64,000 nt of DNA from Cephalopachus bancanus (taxonomy: Eukaryota; Chordata; Mammalia; Primates; Tarsiidae), in assembly GCA_027257055.1 (NCBI GenBank), contig JAPVLO010000232.1, positions 2,480,001 to 2,544,000 on the forward strand. Direction: 5' to 3'. Under the pieces are notes generated by a model that saw only the letters and a list, made by a program, of their open reading frames with translations, made no database searches and was not told the origin of the DNA. The first letter of the stretch is position 1. Every line of letters begins with the position of its first letter. Position numbers and translations under genes: made by a program. Positions 35,671 to 47,355 of this stretch are shown here, in pieces.

Positions 35671-37104
35671 AAACTCTTTTGAGTGAACTTTGCAAAAGAT
35701 TTCATCCTCAGCGAGGCAGTGTGGACATGAAAACCTCTGTCCTCTGCTCAGCTCCTGGGGTCACGGGGGGAGCTTTCTGCTGGTAGACAAATAAATTCTT
35801 ATTTATGAAATAGTCTGAGATCCTTCCACGAAAAGAGAGACATCGCTGTTCTTTTCAATTTACTCTCAAATGGACAAAGCGTTTTGAATGAATGTCTCCT
35901 GACATGTATTGTTACATAACTGGCTCTGTACTTAAGCTCTGGACATCCGTTTCCTGATTTGGAAAATCCATGCTGATACCTAGAGCTTTTCCTTACTTCC
36001 TCCCATTCTAAGGGGTGCAGGGTAGGGCGCTGAATTCAAATAATCAGCGGTCAAATGGCTCCTGATTTTGGGAGGGTCCCCTCCTCCTGTTAGCCTCGAT
36101 CTGGCATTTTTCAGTCTTACTTAGGACCTGGACTCACCCTGAGCCCTTCCCCCTCGCCCCTTCTTTTTCTCCATAGATGACATTTCTGGGAGTCATGTTG
36201 GTTTTATCTGTTGCCAGCAAGGTATGCTTCCTTAAATAATATAGAGCAGTTTGGTCTGGTTTGAAACAATTGTAATAGAATCATCACTCACTGTTGTATA
36301 TAGAATCATTATCATCATCATCACTATCATCATCACCTTCCTCACATGTCCAGTTCCATGACCACAGGCCACGAGTCGATCAAGCAATAGCCTGGTACAG
36401 GAGGGCAATGAGTGACTAAGAACAGAGCCGGGAAGCCCAAAAAGGATTTCAAGTTACTGCCCTGGTCTTCATGAGTTTCTGCATCTGATGAGCTGAGCCC
36501 GTTGCCTGGAGTGCCCAGAAGCCTGGGGTGGGGGGTGGGGAGTGGCAGCTAAGGGGATCTCTGCAGGTTCCCTGAGTCTTGGTCCCAGCACCCTGCCCCT
36601 GCCTGGCTTCCCTGGATTTTGAAAAGTGCTTTGCTCTGGCAGTAGGGTCCCACTCTGCCTGTCACCCTTAACTTTCCAAAGGGGGCCTGTGGCTCCACTG
36701 ATTACATTCAGAAACGTTCCACAGATAGAATGCACAGGCTCTATGTGTATCTCTAATTTGTTTAAGCATTTGACATTCTGGTCGAAATGTGAGTTATTAC
36801 TCCATTTCTGCTCCTATAATTGGATGCTAATGCTACGATGGCCACACTGAGCCTGATGGCTGGAGTTAATTTAAATGTCCAAAAGGCTTCTTAAGTACCC
36901 AATTTCCTTCAAAACTGTCAAAAGAGAAAGGAAAAAGAGGTAAGATGACCATTAAGAAGCTCCAAGAGACTGCAGGGGAACCACAGCATTGCAGTTGCTG
37001 CACCTGGGGACGTTTCTCATGTTCCACCCTAGATAGTCCCCAAGTCCAGGAAGTGGAATTGAGAAAAGGTAGTACTTTTTTAGTAAATCATCTACTTAGT
37101 CATA

Positions 37105-37683
37105 CACATGGCTCTCATGGCATGGTCTCGGGGACCCTTTTCTTGGTCTCAGTGGAAAGGTCTTGGGGACCCCTATCTTGGTCATGTTGTAGTCTTGGGG
37201 ACCTCCTTCTTGGTTTCAAGGCATGGTCTTGGGGACCTCTTTCTTGGTCTCATGGCATGGTTTCGGGGACTCCTTTCTTGGTCTCACTGGCGTGGTTTTA
37301 GGGACCTTGGTCTCACTGGCATAGTCTTGGGAACATCTTTCTTGGTCTCATGGCATGATCTTGGGGACCTCTCTCTTGGTCTCATGATATGGCCTTAGGG
37401 ACCCCTTTCTTGGTCTCATGGTATGGTCTTGAGGACCCTTTTCCTGGTCTTGGGGACCTCTTTCTTGGTATCATGGTGAGAACCCCAAGACCTCTTTCTT
37501 AGTCTCATGGTGAGGTCTTGAGGACCCTCTTTCTTGGTCTTACGGCATGGTCTTGGGGACCTCTTTCTTGGTGTCATGGCGTGATCTTGGAGATCTCTTT
37601 CTTGGTCTCATTGCATGGTGTTGGGGACCCCTTTCTTGTCGCATGGCATGACCTTGGGGATTCCTTTATTGTCTCATGGCATG
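37105..37683. repeat. 34-bp minisatellite, first block
   Basis: About 17 diverged units of roughly 34 bp, pattern tcttggggacc, tctttcttgg, tctcatggcatgg. Some units are shorter or longer. The block is broken at 37684 by a non-repeat segment and resumes at 37866. Because 34 is one more than a multiple of three, all three plus frames carry cycled versions of the same peptide, so the open frames here are not evidence of coding. Confidence 0.95.
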
Positions 37684-37865
37684 GACAAGCCCAGCGGGTG
37701 CAGCAGTCAAGTGGTCCAGGCCCAGGGGTAGGCAAGTGCTCTCCACCCTGCATCCACCACAGGGCCAGAGTAGCAGCCTATTTAGGGGATGAACTGGGGC
37801 TTGTAATACAGTCTGCCACCAGATTCCTGGCCTGTGCCTCTCTGACCAGGCAGCCAAGTTCTTAG
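37684..37865 (+). repeat. Segment inside the 34-bp array; inverted match to 39209-39385
   Basis: Unrelated to the surrounding units. From about 37707 to 37855 it is the reverse complement of 39209-39385 with moderate divergence; shared words include ctgtgcctctc, ccaccacagggcc and ggtaggcaa in matching order. Its first 23 bases (37684-37706) match 39561-39583 in direct orientation at all but one base. Confidence 0.8.
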
Positions 37866-38990
37866 TCTTGGGGACCTCTTTCTTGGTCTTATGGCATGAT
37901 CTTAGGGTCTTCTTTCTTGGTCTCATGGTATGGTCTTGGGGACCTCTTTTGGTCTCATGGTGTAGTCTCAGAGACCTCTTTCTTGGTCTCAGGACATGGT
38001 CTTGGGGACCCCTTTCTTGGTCTCATGGCATGGTCTTGGAGCCATGTTTCTTGGTCTCATGGCATGGTCTTGGAGACCCCTTTATTATCTCATGGCATGG
38101 TGTTGGCAACCTCTGTCTTGGTCTCATGGTGTGGTCTTGGGGACCTCTCAGTCTCATGGCATGGTCTTGAAGCCACGTTCTTGTTCTCATGGCATGGTCT
38201 TGGGGATCCCTTTCTTGGTTTCATGGTGTGGTCTTAGGGAGCTCTTTCTTGGTTTCATGTCCTGTTCTTGGGGACACCTTTCTTGGTCTCATGGCATGGT
38301 CTTGGAGCCACGTTCTTGGTCTCATGGCATGGTCTTGGGGACCCTTTTCTTGTCTCATGGCATGGTATTGGGGACACCTGTCTTGGTCTCATGGTGTGGT
38401 CTAGGGGAACCTCCTTTTGGGGCTCATGGCATGGTCTTGGGGACCCCTTTCTTGTCTCATGACATGGTGTTGGGGACCTCTGTATTGGTCTAATGATGCA
38501 GTCTTGTGGACTTCTTTCTTAGGTATGGTCTTGAGGACCCTTTTCTTGGTCTCATGGTGTGGTCTTAGGGACCTCTTTCTTCATGTCATGGCACGGTGTT
38601 GGGGACCCCTGTCTTAGTCTCATGACATGGTCTTGGAGACTCCTTTCTTTGTCTCATGGCATGCTCTTGGGGATCCCTGCCTTAGTCTCATGGCACGGTC
38701 TTGGGACCTCTTTCTTGGTCCTATGGTGCGGTCTTGGGGATCTCTTTCTTGGTCTCATGGCATGGTCTTGGGGACCTCTTTCTTGGTCTCATGGTGTGGT
38801 CTTGGGGACCTCTTTCTTAGTCTTGGGAACCTCTTTCTTGGTATCTTGGTGTGGTCTTGAGAACCCTTTTCTTGATTTTGGGGATTTCTTTCTTGATCAC
38901 ATGATGTGGTCTTGAGGACCTTTGGTCTTTGTTGCATGGCATCGGAGTCCTCTTTCTTTATCTCAGTGGCACGGTCTTAGGTTCTTGGGG
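37866..38990. repeat. 34-bp minisatellite, second block
   Basis: About 32 further units of the same 34-bp repeat, more regular than the first block, decaying toward 38990. Each unit has one run of four Gs on the plus strand. On the plexin sense (minus) strand the array is A- and C-rich. Confidence 0.95.
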
Positions 38991-39208
38991 ATCCCTGTCT
39001 GGCCTTTGGCCTTCTCTGGCTGCCTTTCCAGGCTGCATATGCTGATTTGGGGCCATGCAAGGGTTTAGCGATGGGCTTGAGACTCTTGTTGCCAGCGCTG
39101 AGGCTTGAGACTGGGCGGTGGCTTAGGAAACAGTGCTTATTTCAAGTCACTGCCAGCGCCTGGAGCTCCGTCATTCATGTCCTCTGTTCTCAGAGGTGGC
39201 AGGCATTT

Positions 39209-39385
39209 CTGAATGTGGCTGCCTGATCGGAGAGGCACAGGCAGAGGAGAGGCTGGTGGCAGACTGTGCTACGATCCCCAGTTCTTCACTCCTAAGAGTA
39301 GTCTCTGCTACTCTGGCCTTGTGGTGGATGGAGGGTGGAGGGCATTTGCCTACCCCCGGGCCTTGACCACTTGAGTGGTCCATGG
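39209..39385 (-). repeat. Inverted partner of 37707-37855
   Basis: Lies 0.2 kb beyond the 34-bp array. The minus strand here and the plus strand of 37707-37855 share an open stretch with the same short peptides (GPGVGKC or GQGPGVGKC, then PPSIHHKARV or PPCIHHRARV), which reflects the DNA homology rather than a gene. Confidence 0.8.
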
Positions 39386-40499
39386 GAGGGTATCAAGCCC
39401 CAGCAAACAAGGGCTTGAGGTGTGCTCCCATGCCTGTCTCCTCCCTCTGTGCTTCCATCATCGCTGTGAGAAGAGCCTCCCAGGGTAGCCGCCTCCTCTC
39501 TAGCCACGAGTCCAAACAAACCCATGTGGATCATGCCCCGAGCCCAACTCACAGTGAGGGGACAAGCCCAGCGGGTACAGCAGCTTGAACCAGAGCTGGC
39601 CAGCTGAGCTCAGCCTGAGAGCTGACGTGCAGTTGCTCTGCAGGGTCCTGAGTGTAAGTATCCATGCTGATTGGGCACTACTGAATTTTGGGTCACTTGT
39701 TACAAAGTGTTCCCATGTCCACAGCTGGCTGATGCACAGGTGCTGGGCAGAAAGTCACAGAAGGGGCAAAGGCCAAAGGTAGGGGTAGGGGTCAAATGGC
39801 GGAGAGGCAGGTTGCCATGCGGTAGCTTCTTTCCACTCTGGGAAAATAGCTTGTACCAACACAGAGGTGCTGTGTGCCTGGCGTATATTCAGAGATTATT
39901 AAAAGCTGGGTATGACATAAAGAATGAAGCTTCTCAGTGCCTCCCATGCCGACCACGGCCTCTGAATTCTATGACTATAGACCCATGTATTCCAGAAGGT
40001 CCAGTCCCTCAGAAAGACCCAGAAAAGCCTCTGGAGAGAGAACGCAGCACTCCAGAGGTGGGTGGCTGGCCAGAGCACAGACGCTCATCGGACTCTCTGC
40101 GCTGACCTGGCCACCTCGGTGCCTGGAAACGATTCCATCTACTTGGCAGTAGTGAAAGTGCCTCAGGAGTGGCTGGCCTTGTGCTTTGTAGTCCCTCCCA
40201 CTTGTCTGTGGGCTGTGGAGCTCACCCAGCAGGGGCCTCCCTGGAGAGCAGACGACGACTAGGTTCAAGGACTGTGGCCCTGACTCATGTCCTTGTCCCC
40301 ACCTGCCTCTAGGCAGGCGCTCTGGGGTCAAGGTCGTCGACATTCAGAGCAGCCAGGACTACAGCCCAGAACATGAAGTTGGGGAGCTGAGATGAGCCCT
40401 CATCTAGCCTGTGGGTCCGGGTGACCTTGAACACACCCTTCCCCTCATCACGCCTCCGTGGATTCATTTTCAGATGGGGAGACCCAGTCCCCCTCTGCC

Positions 40500-40710
40500 T
40501 TGGAGAATTGGTTGCAAAGTGCTACTAATACAAATGGCCTGCAAGTCTTTTGTAAATGAAAAGTAGCAGATGTTGCGGAGGGCTGCAATTTGCTGCTATT
40601 AATAAGAATAAATGCCTAATAGGAAGCCAGTTTGCTCCAGGAACTCGGACAGCCAAGGAGCGCGCGCCGACGCCGAGTCATCAACATATGCTGCTCCTCA
40701 TTAGCAGGTG
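40500..40710. promoter_or_regulatory. Candidate intronic enhancer-like segment
   Basis: Non-repetitive stretch with ttgctgctattaataagaa, an immediately following gcgcgcgccgacgcc CpG block and a cctcattagcaggtgg word. The mix of TAAT cores and CpG clusters is unusual for this window. Composition only. Confidence 0.25.
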
Positions 40711-41284
40711 GCGGGAGCTGGGAAGCCGGGCAGGGGCTCTCAGCGCGTTCTGCAGAGCCTGAGACGCTGCCCCATCCTCGAGCTTCCCATGTGGGCTGCG
40801 CTGCAACCGCACATGCCTGTTCTTAGCCAGACCCCTCACCAAGCGTGAGAGTGAATCCCTTCCCTGCCGCACAGATGGAAAAGCCATAACCCAGAGAGGC
40901 TGAGCAGCTCGCCCAAGGTCAACGCAGCAGGGTGGCAACAGGGGTGGAAATGGAAAGGCGGGTGGAGTGGGAGCTGCCACCAGTTCTGCCAGACACTACT
41001 GGCTCCCTGCACATAGCGCAGGGGACTGAGAAAGCTCTGCTGAACCCAGGTTCTTGGGTTGAACATTTCACAGCAATGCAGGCTACTTACGGTAGCCAGG
41101 ACAGGAGGGTGTGGCTGAGTTCAGTGGCTGAGAGGTCCCTTGGTGGGCAAATCACCATGGAGGAGTCCCTAAAGAGAGCAGTCTTGGCCTCAGTGCAGCC
41201 TCCTCCTGCAGAAAGACTTCCTGCTTCCTTCAAATGGTATTGGTGAGAAAAATGGAGCTTTATCTCAGTGACAAATGAGAAGCA

Positions 41285-41400
41285 GAGATCTGGGGGAGGG
41301 TCAGAATTGGGCTCGAACCCTGGATCTGCCACTTCTGTGTGACTTGGACAACCTGCATGACTCCATCGAGCCTTGTGCTCACCTGAGGAGTAATTGGGAT
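41285..41400 (+). mobile_element. MIR SINE fragment
   Basis: cgaaccctggatctgccact and gtgacttggacaac are MIR-like words in sense order. Confidence 0.65.
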
Positions 41401-43424
41401 GATGCGTACGGATGTGCCAGTGCAATGCTAAGAACAGTGTTTCGTCTGCTGTTCCAGCATCTTCTCAGATAACACCTTCTCTCCTCCCCAGCACACCCAG
41501 GACTCAGCTCATGCACAGTAAATGGCAAATGGGCAAGTGAATATTTCTTTGCATGAATGAATGAAGGAATGAGTGAATGTAGTCCCTGTTCAGCTCCTAC
41601 ACATTCCAAGAACTCCCTGGTGCTCACTGATTGGCAGTCTTGGCTCTGCCCCGAAATCTGCCATTTCTGAATTGTTGCCACAGGTTCTCTCCTAGTGCAA
41701 AGGTCAAGTTCCCTCCCTTCCCTGGGCTGTCCCGCTCACAGTCACACACAGCCCAGTAGATCTGACCTCCAGGGCTGCAGGGTTTTCCTTAGGATGATCT
41801 GACGCATCTGATGGGAAGCTGGCAGCCACATTCCTATCCTCCAGAGAGCAGCCCTGCCAGCACGCAGGTGGAAGGGAATGAAGGCAGGAGGAATGTCTTG
41901 GCATCTACAGAGTCAGCGAGCCGAGAGGGACCTTGGAAACCCCCAGCTGCTGGTACCCTCCCTTTTAAAGTGAAGCTTCATTGGCTGCAGGCATCCGTCC
42001 AAGGCCACACGGCTACCAACATTTTGCTTCTGACACCCAGTCCCTAGACACTGACTCCTGACCAAGATGCCCTCTCTTGCCTCAGTGTTAAGGTCAGGGC
42101 TGAAGGCAGAGGCAGAGCCTCTGGGCCCCACGCCTGCCGGGCGGGGGTTGTGAGTCTCCCTCTCCACCCCCAAGTCCAGCAGGTGGGAAGGGGCCTTTGT
42201 CCTGGGGATCAAAGCGCTGCTCCTGTTCCAGTCATCTTTCAGCAAACAACAACAACAAAGACTACGGCCCCTTCTGAGCTGGGCCGAAAGGACCTGCTGT
42301 CGCGAGTTTCCCAAGCTTGGCCTGCTCAATGGAAGCCTTTGTGCCAGCAGCCAAGATGAGAAGGTGGGGGAGGGGCTAGCATGGTGACATCTAAATTCAG
42401 GCCCTGGCAGCAGGGCCAAGCTAGTCCCGGGCATATGCTGAGGTCCCCGTTGGCTGGCACTGGCTCCATGGAGGGAGTGGCAGGGCAGGCGGGAAGGGCA
42501 CTCTCTCTCTGTCCAGCACCCAGCCCTTCTTTCTGGCCTCCTTCTAGCAAGGTCACTGTTGGCCGGTGTTCCCAGCAATGCTCTGGCTGTTCAATCTAAA
42601 GAATAGCATGTGCCATGGGACATTCATGCAAAGGGATGTCCACCGTACCTTTGTATGTATCCAACTCTAGGAGGCTGGCTAAATAAATCACAGCCCACAT
42701 GGGTGGGCCCAGGTGTGGGTGTCTGGTCACAGGAGTCATGTTTGTGCACACACCTATGTGTTGAAGTGCTGTGGGCCACAGGAATGTGTTTGTTTGCAAA
42801 TAAACACATCTTTCCCTGCAGACACTCCTGTCTGGGTATGTGGTTCCTTGGGTAGGCGGCAAACATCTTTCTTTCTTCAAAAAAATGGAAAGTCACGGTA
42901 TCCAAAGGAATGGAAACTGATATCCCTCAAAGGGAACCTTCTAGGCCCATCAGCATAAGACCCCAATCCTCAGGAAGCCAGGTGTTGCTGGCATAGGAAG
43001 CAGCAGGAGGACACAGATAGCCCAAAGAAGCCTCACTCTTCCTCCTCTCCCCAGACCGCTGCCTCAAGGTACCCACATGGCTCTTCTGGACTTACATGAG
43101 CTCCCATGGCAGGATCAGGGGCCAGGCAGCTACAGGGGTGCAAAGAGGGTGCTCTGGGGTCTGGGTTAGCTTGGACATGGACATGTCTCTCCACCCAGAC
43201 GTGTCTTCTTCATTGAGAGACGCAGCATTGAGGGTATTTGCCAGTCGTTCTTCCAGTGTGACAGGACAACCATTACAGTGGCAGCATTCTGAAAGGTTTT
43301 TCTGACTTGTTGGGGAGGTTTTGGACTGGGACAACCATTTGAAGGAGTAACTCAGCGGTTATTACCAACACCTACAGTGACTCAGCAAGCCTCCCCCTCC
43401 GGCAGAAATGCTAGCACCTGGGCA

Positions 43425-43855
43425 CAGGTGCTCGGTGATGGGCATTCTCTGTGGCTTCGTATGTCATCATGCCTATCTGGAGACAACCTGAATATCGGTC
43501 CCTAGGGGGCTGGTGATGGAATTGTGGCATTTCCACACTCTCAGATAGTACGGGCCGTGTCTGTATCTATCCTCACGGATGAATGTCTATGGCCCATCTT
43601 TGAGCTAAAAAAAGCAAGTTTCAGAAAAAGCACATGAATACTACATTTTTATTTTTAAAACTTACTGTGTAGCTATCTATTCATATATATACAGGCATAT
43701 TTTGGTGCAAAGAGTAACTTCTGGAGAGAGAGAAAACTGGTCACAGTGGCGAACGCGGGAGGGAGGTTGGATTTTTTTACAGAGTACGATTAAACATTTT
43801 TTTGAACTGAGAAATTAAAATAATTTTCAAAAGATGCTTTAACCTTTAGTCTATT
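43425..43855 (+). mobile_element. Old L1 (L1M-type) 3' end, diverged
   Basis: Weak but ordered similarity to an old L1 3' end: gacaacctgaatatc, gaattgtggcat, a gctaaaaaaagcaag word, then an AT-rich tail. The ends are uncertain. Confidence 0.5.
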
Positions 43856-43914
43856 AAACCATATTAATTAACTGTGCAGCCCAAAACTTATTTGAGGGGG
43901 GTCACAGCTACCCC

Positions 43915-43995
43915 TTTCCTTCCTTCCTTCCTTCCTTTCTCTTACTTTCTTCTTCCTTTTTTCTTTCTCTCTTTCTCTTCTTCTTTCTTTCTTTT
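43915..43995. repeat. CT-rich simple repeat, (CCTT)n-like
   Basis: An almost pure pyrimidine tract on the plus strand that begins with several ccttccttcc units and leads straight into an antisense Alu, so it is probably the degraded tail of that Alu. Confidence 0.9.
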
Positions 43996-44226
43996 GAGAC
44001 AGGCTCTTGCTCTGTTACTCAGGCTGTAGCACAGTCATAGCTTACTGCAGCTTAAAGCTTCTGGCTTCAAGCAATCCCCCTGCCTTAACTAATTTTTCTG
44101 TTTTTTTATAGAGACGTGGTCTCACTATGTTGCTCACGCTGGTTTTGAACTCATAGACTCAAGTGATTCTCCCACCTTGGCCTTCCACAGTGTTGGGATT
44201 ATGGACATGAGCCACCACACCCAGCT
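43995..44226 (-). mobile_element. Alu SINE, antisense, old and internally deleted
   Basis: Begins ttgagacaggctcttgctct and ends gccaccacacccagc, with a deletion in the centre where the left and right monomers meet. Confidence 0.85.
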
Positions 44227-44244
44227 AATCCCAGTCTTAGTTTC

Positions 44245-44360
44245 AAATCTTGACTCAGCCACTTGTCAAAAGGGTGCCTGTGGGCCAAATACTTGATGTC
44301 TTTGAACCTCAGTTTCCCCATGTACAGAGGAGTAGTAATGATACTCTCTTGTTGGGTGAC
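44245..44360 (+). mobile_element. MIR SINE fragment
   Basis: cttgactcagccacttgtc and cctcagtttccccatgtac in MIR order, directly after the antisense Alu. Confidence 0.65.
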
Positions 44361-44966
44361 AACTAAGCCGTCCTTGCCTTTCTCTGAGAAGGACAGGGAG
44401 TACAGTCAGGGGATGCAACCAGGCCTTGCCAGTCTTCAGGCTTTCTAGGCTGTGGGAGAGATGAGGCTTCCTCTCCCACCTGCAGAGCTGGCCCCGCTGG
44501 ATGACAGCAGTGGTCAGCTGCTTCTCACTGGGCATCACACTGAGGCCAGGTAGATTTCCCTTCCGAAATGAGAGGCAGCTGTCAGAGCTCTGGGTCGACC
44601 AGGGCTCAGCGAGGTCAGAAGAATCATTACTCGCAGCGACTTGATGTTGCTGGAGACCATTGTATTCAGTGAACTCGCACAGAAACAGAACTGATGGTCA
44701 CATGTTCTTCCCCATAAATGGGCCCTGATCACCGGTCACACGAGCACAGGGTGGGGTGAGAAGAGGCCAGACTCTGCGAGGGGAGGAAGGTGGGGGGAGG
44801 GAGGAGAGAAGTGGGAGGAGAAAGGAAGAAGGGAGTGAGGGGGTATGCGGCAACACACTGGTCATCAGGTCAGTATTGCGGGAGAAAGGGCCCACTGGAA
44901 GCCCTGACTTCACCAGCACGTAGCCTCCGTCTGTAGCAAATCCTCACTTGCACCCCACAACTCAAA

Positions 44967-45005
44967 AACAAAATAAAATAAAATGAAATGAAATAAAATA
45001 ACATA
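44967..45005. repeat. (AAAAT)/(AAATG) pentanucleotide repeat
   Basis: Alternating aaaat and gaaat units of five bases, about seven units. Confidence 0.85.
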
Positions 45006-45902
45006 AATAATGACGGGCCCACGGTGGAGGAGGGGTGGGAAGCAGCATGACTTCCTGGCTAATTCGGGTCCGTTCTCAGGGACACGTGTGGGGTGGCCTG
45101 CATGAGACCCGGAGCCTTCAGCCACCCACTCTCTGTCCATTTAGGCCTCTGTTACAGCAACAAATAACCCCAGTACCAAGACTCCATTGCCGGTGACAGA
45201 GCTCGTTAGATGGAAAACCTGGGAGAGGGACCTGGAAGCATAGTGTCCACCAGGGAGAGGGCCCTTTGGTAACTGAGTTTGGGCATGGGGGAGCCAGACC
45301 ATGTAGCTGCTGGGACCTGGACTTTGCAAGGGGAGGGTGGGACAGCTCCTGGCTCTCCACGTCACAGCTCATGTAGGCACTTAACATTCTCAAGCCTCTA
45401 AAGCTTATGTAGATTAAAAATATGACACACATGAAATACTCAGCATGATGCCTAGCACATTCACACCAAACCCGTGGTGCCGGTCCTTACAGAGTGACCA
45501 CCATGCTGCTCCCAGGACAGACACCACTGTCCTTAATGCCAAGTCCAACATCAGAGGTTTCCAAATGTGTCCCCATGGTGGCCGGATACTTCTGCCCTCA
45601 GTTACCTTGTAAATAAGTGCTGGGAAAGAAGTCAGAGCCCGAGAGAGCTGGTGACGGGAACTCATGCTCTTACTCAACCCTGCTACCAACTGCACGGGCA
45701 CCCTGTGGTCCCCAGCCCCACAGAAGCCCTCTCTATAAATAGGGCTTTGGCCGCACAGCCAGATCCAGACCTCTCCATCCCCATCTCTGTCTCTCCCCCC
45801 CCATAACTTTCTGCTCTGATTTTGAGTGGCACAGGGCAAGAAGAGGAGGGAAGCGCGGGGAGTGAATTTCATGCCGCAGCACAGAAAAGCGTGGGTTAGC
45901 TC

Positions 45903-46083
45903 CAAGTCGCTGGGACTACAGGGGCCAGCCATCACATCTGGCTAAGCTATTTATTTATTTGTAGTTGTTATGCTTTTTTTCGTAGAGACAAGTTCTCACT
46001 ATGTTACCCAGGCTGGACTCGAACTCCTAGGCTCAAGTGATCCTCTCGCTTCGACCTCCAGAAGGGCTGGGGTTACTGGCGGC
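45903..46083 (-). mobile_element. Alu fragment, antisense, diverged
   Basis: Contains cgctgggactacaggggcc, gagacaagttctcactatg and gaactcctaggctcaag. Confidence 0.8.
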
Positions 46084-46847
46084 AGTTCTACTGTTTGATA
46101 AGACGAGGTCAGTTCCGCTCTCTGACGAGACAAGGCCTGTGCCCTTCATTTAGTCAGGGTCTTTCCACCTTCCGTGAACAGACTTAACCACATGCATGCG
46201 GTGAGTCTGAGACAGGAGGTTGTGCTGGCTCCTGGCCAGGCTCAAGAGGCCACTGTGTGCCAGCATGTGAGGACATGGGTGGGACAGCATGTCTGGCAGG
46301 CTAGGGTTGGGAGTGAGGCCCAGCAAGGTGCTGTTGGCAGCGTCTTGCAGACCCTGCTGTGATGGGGACATGAGGATGCAGCCTCCAGACACAAGTAAAC
46401 ACTGGCGTCTGCTGAGTTTGCAAGCAAGCCCTTAGGATGCGGGCTGAGGAGCGGTAAGATAATGGATGGGGTGGCTCAGGATGGGCAGCCAGCCACAGGG
46501 AATTCACTGTCAGCTGTGTCTCTCCTCCATGAAGCCTAGGATGCTGCCCGGAAGACAGCCTGACCTGGGCTGGGGTCTGCGGCACACTGGGGGCTGGCTT
46601 GGGTGGTGTGACTCCCCTGGCAAATTCACGGTGCTCTCACATGCTGAGCTATGGGCCGCCCTTCAGAGAGATCCACAGTTCACGGGGAAAGTCAAGACAC
46701 ATGTTAGGTACTGGGGAGAAGGAAAAGGCAGGGATTTGGGGTCTGACCACAGCCTCTGCCTTTGCAGCTGACCTTTTGCCCTTGTTGCTCCATCTCCTCC
46801 TCCCTGTATCCAACCTCTCAGTGGCCCTCGTGGGATGACCCCGTATG

Positions 46848-46995
46848 TGCTCCAAGCCTATTTGAATGTCAAGATTCACTGCAGAGCCCTTAACATGCTG
46901 ATGCCCAAGCCGGACTCTGATCAGCAACATCAGAATCCTGGGAGCTGGGCATCTGCATTTCTCGAAGCCAAGCATTTCCCCTCTCAGCTCCCCCA
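46848..46995. mobile_element. MER5-like hAT (Charlie) fragment
   Basis: Contains an inner ctgatgcccaagccggactc word and a catcagaatcctggg word in the order expected of MER5-type elements. Diverged, lower confidence than the copy at 10.7 kb. Confidence 0.5.
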
Positions 46996-47224
46996 ACACA
47001 ACCCTTGGGATGCGCTGAGTTTGGGACAGATGGCCTTGGCTGTAGGAGCCAGGGGCATTAGAACTTGAGGATGGCATTTCTTTCCTGGGAGTCTGAGAGA
47101 AGCAGCAGTGTGAGGCTGCCAGAACACAGAGACAAGGTAGGTGAGTGGTCACAACACAGGACACCATGCACGGCTTCCCACTCCATAAAGCAACCTTATA
47201 GCCGTGATGGTGTGTGATCCCTCT

Positions 47225-47355
47225 GCAACCTGGAGAGGCATCCAGGGACATCAGGGACAACAGCCTCTAGTTTACAGAGGAGGACATGAGTTGGGAGAGG
47301 TTGACTTCCTGAAGGCCACACAGCCAGTGAGTGGCAGAGCCAGGACTCCAACACG
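47225..47355 (-). mobile_element. MIR SINE, antisense
   Basis: tttacagaggaggacatgag then aggccacacagccagtgagt, the antisense MIR core. Confidence 0.65.

Noticed and set aside
37896..38915. Long plus-strand frames with Trp/Ser/Gly repeats (LVSWHGLGD-like)
   Set aside because: All three frames show the same peptide cycled, because the repeat unit is 34 bp. This is a minisatellite, not a repeat protein.
37105..38990. Possible CRISPR-like array
   Set aside because: Units are contiguous with no unique spacers, and the context is a vertebrate intron.
41913..42578. 221-codon minus-strand frame
   Set aside because: Low-complexity Ser/Pro/Arg-rich translation with no family resemblance. Plus-strand frames overlap it equally well.
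46649..47260. 203-codon minus-strand frame
   Set aside because: It runs through a MER5-like element and an antisense MIR, so it is a composite of repeat and intron sequence.
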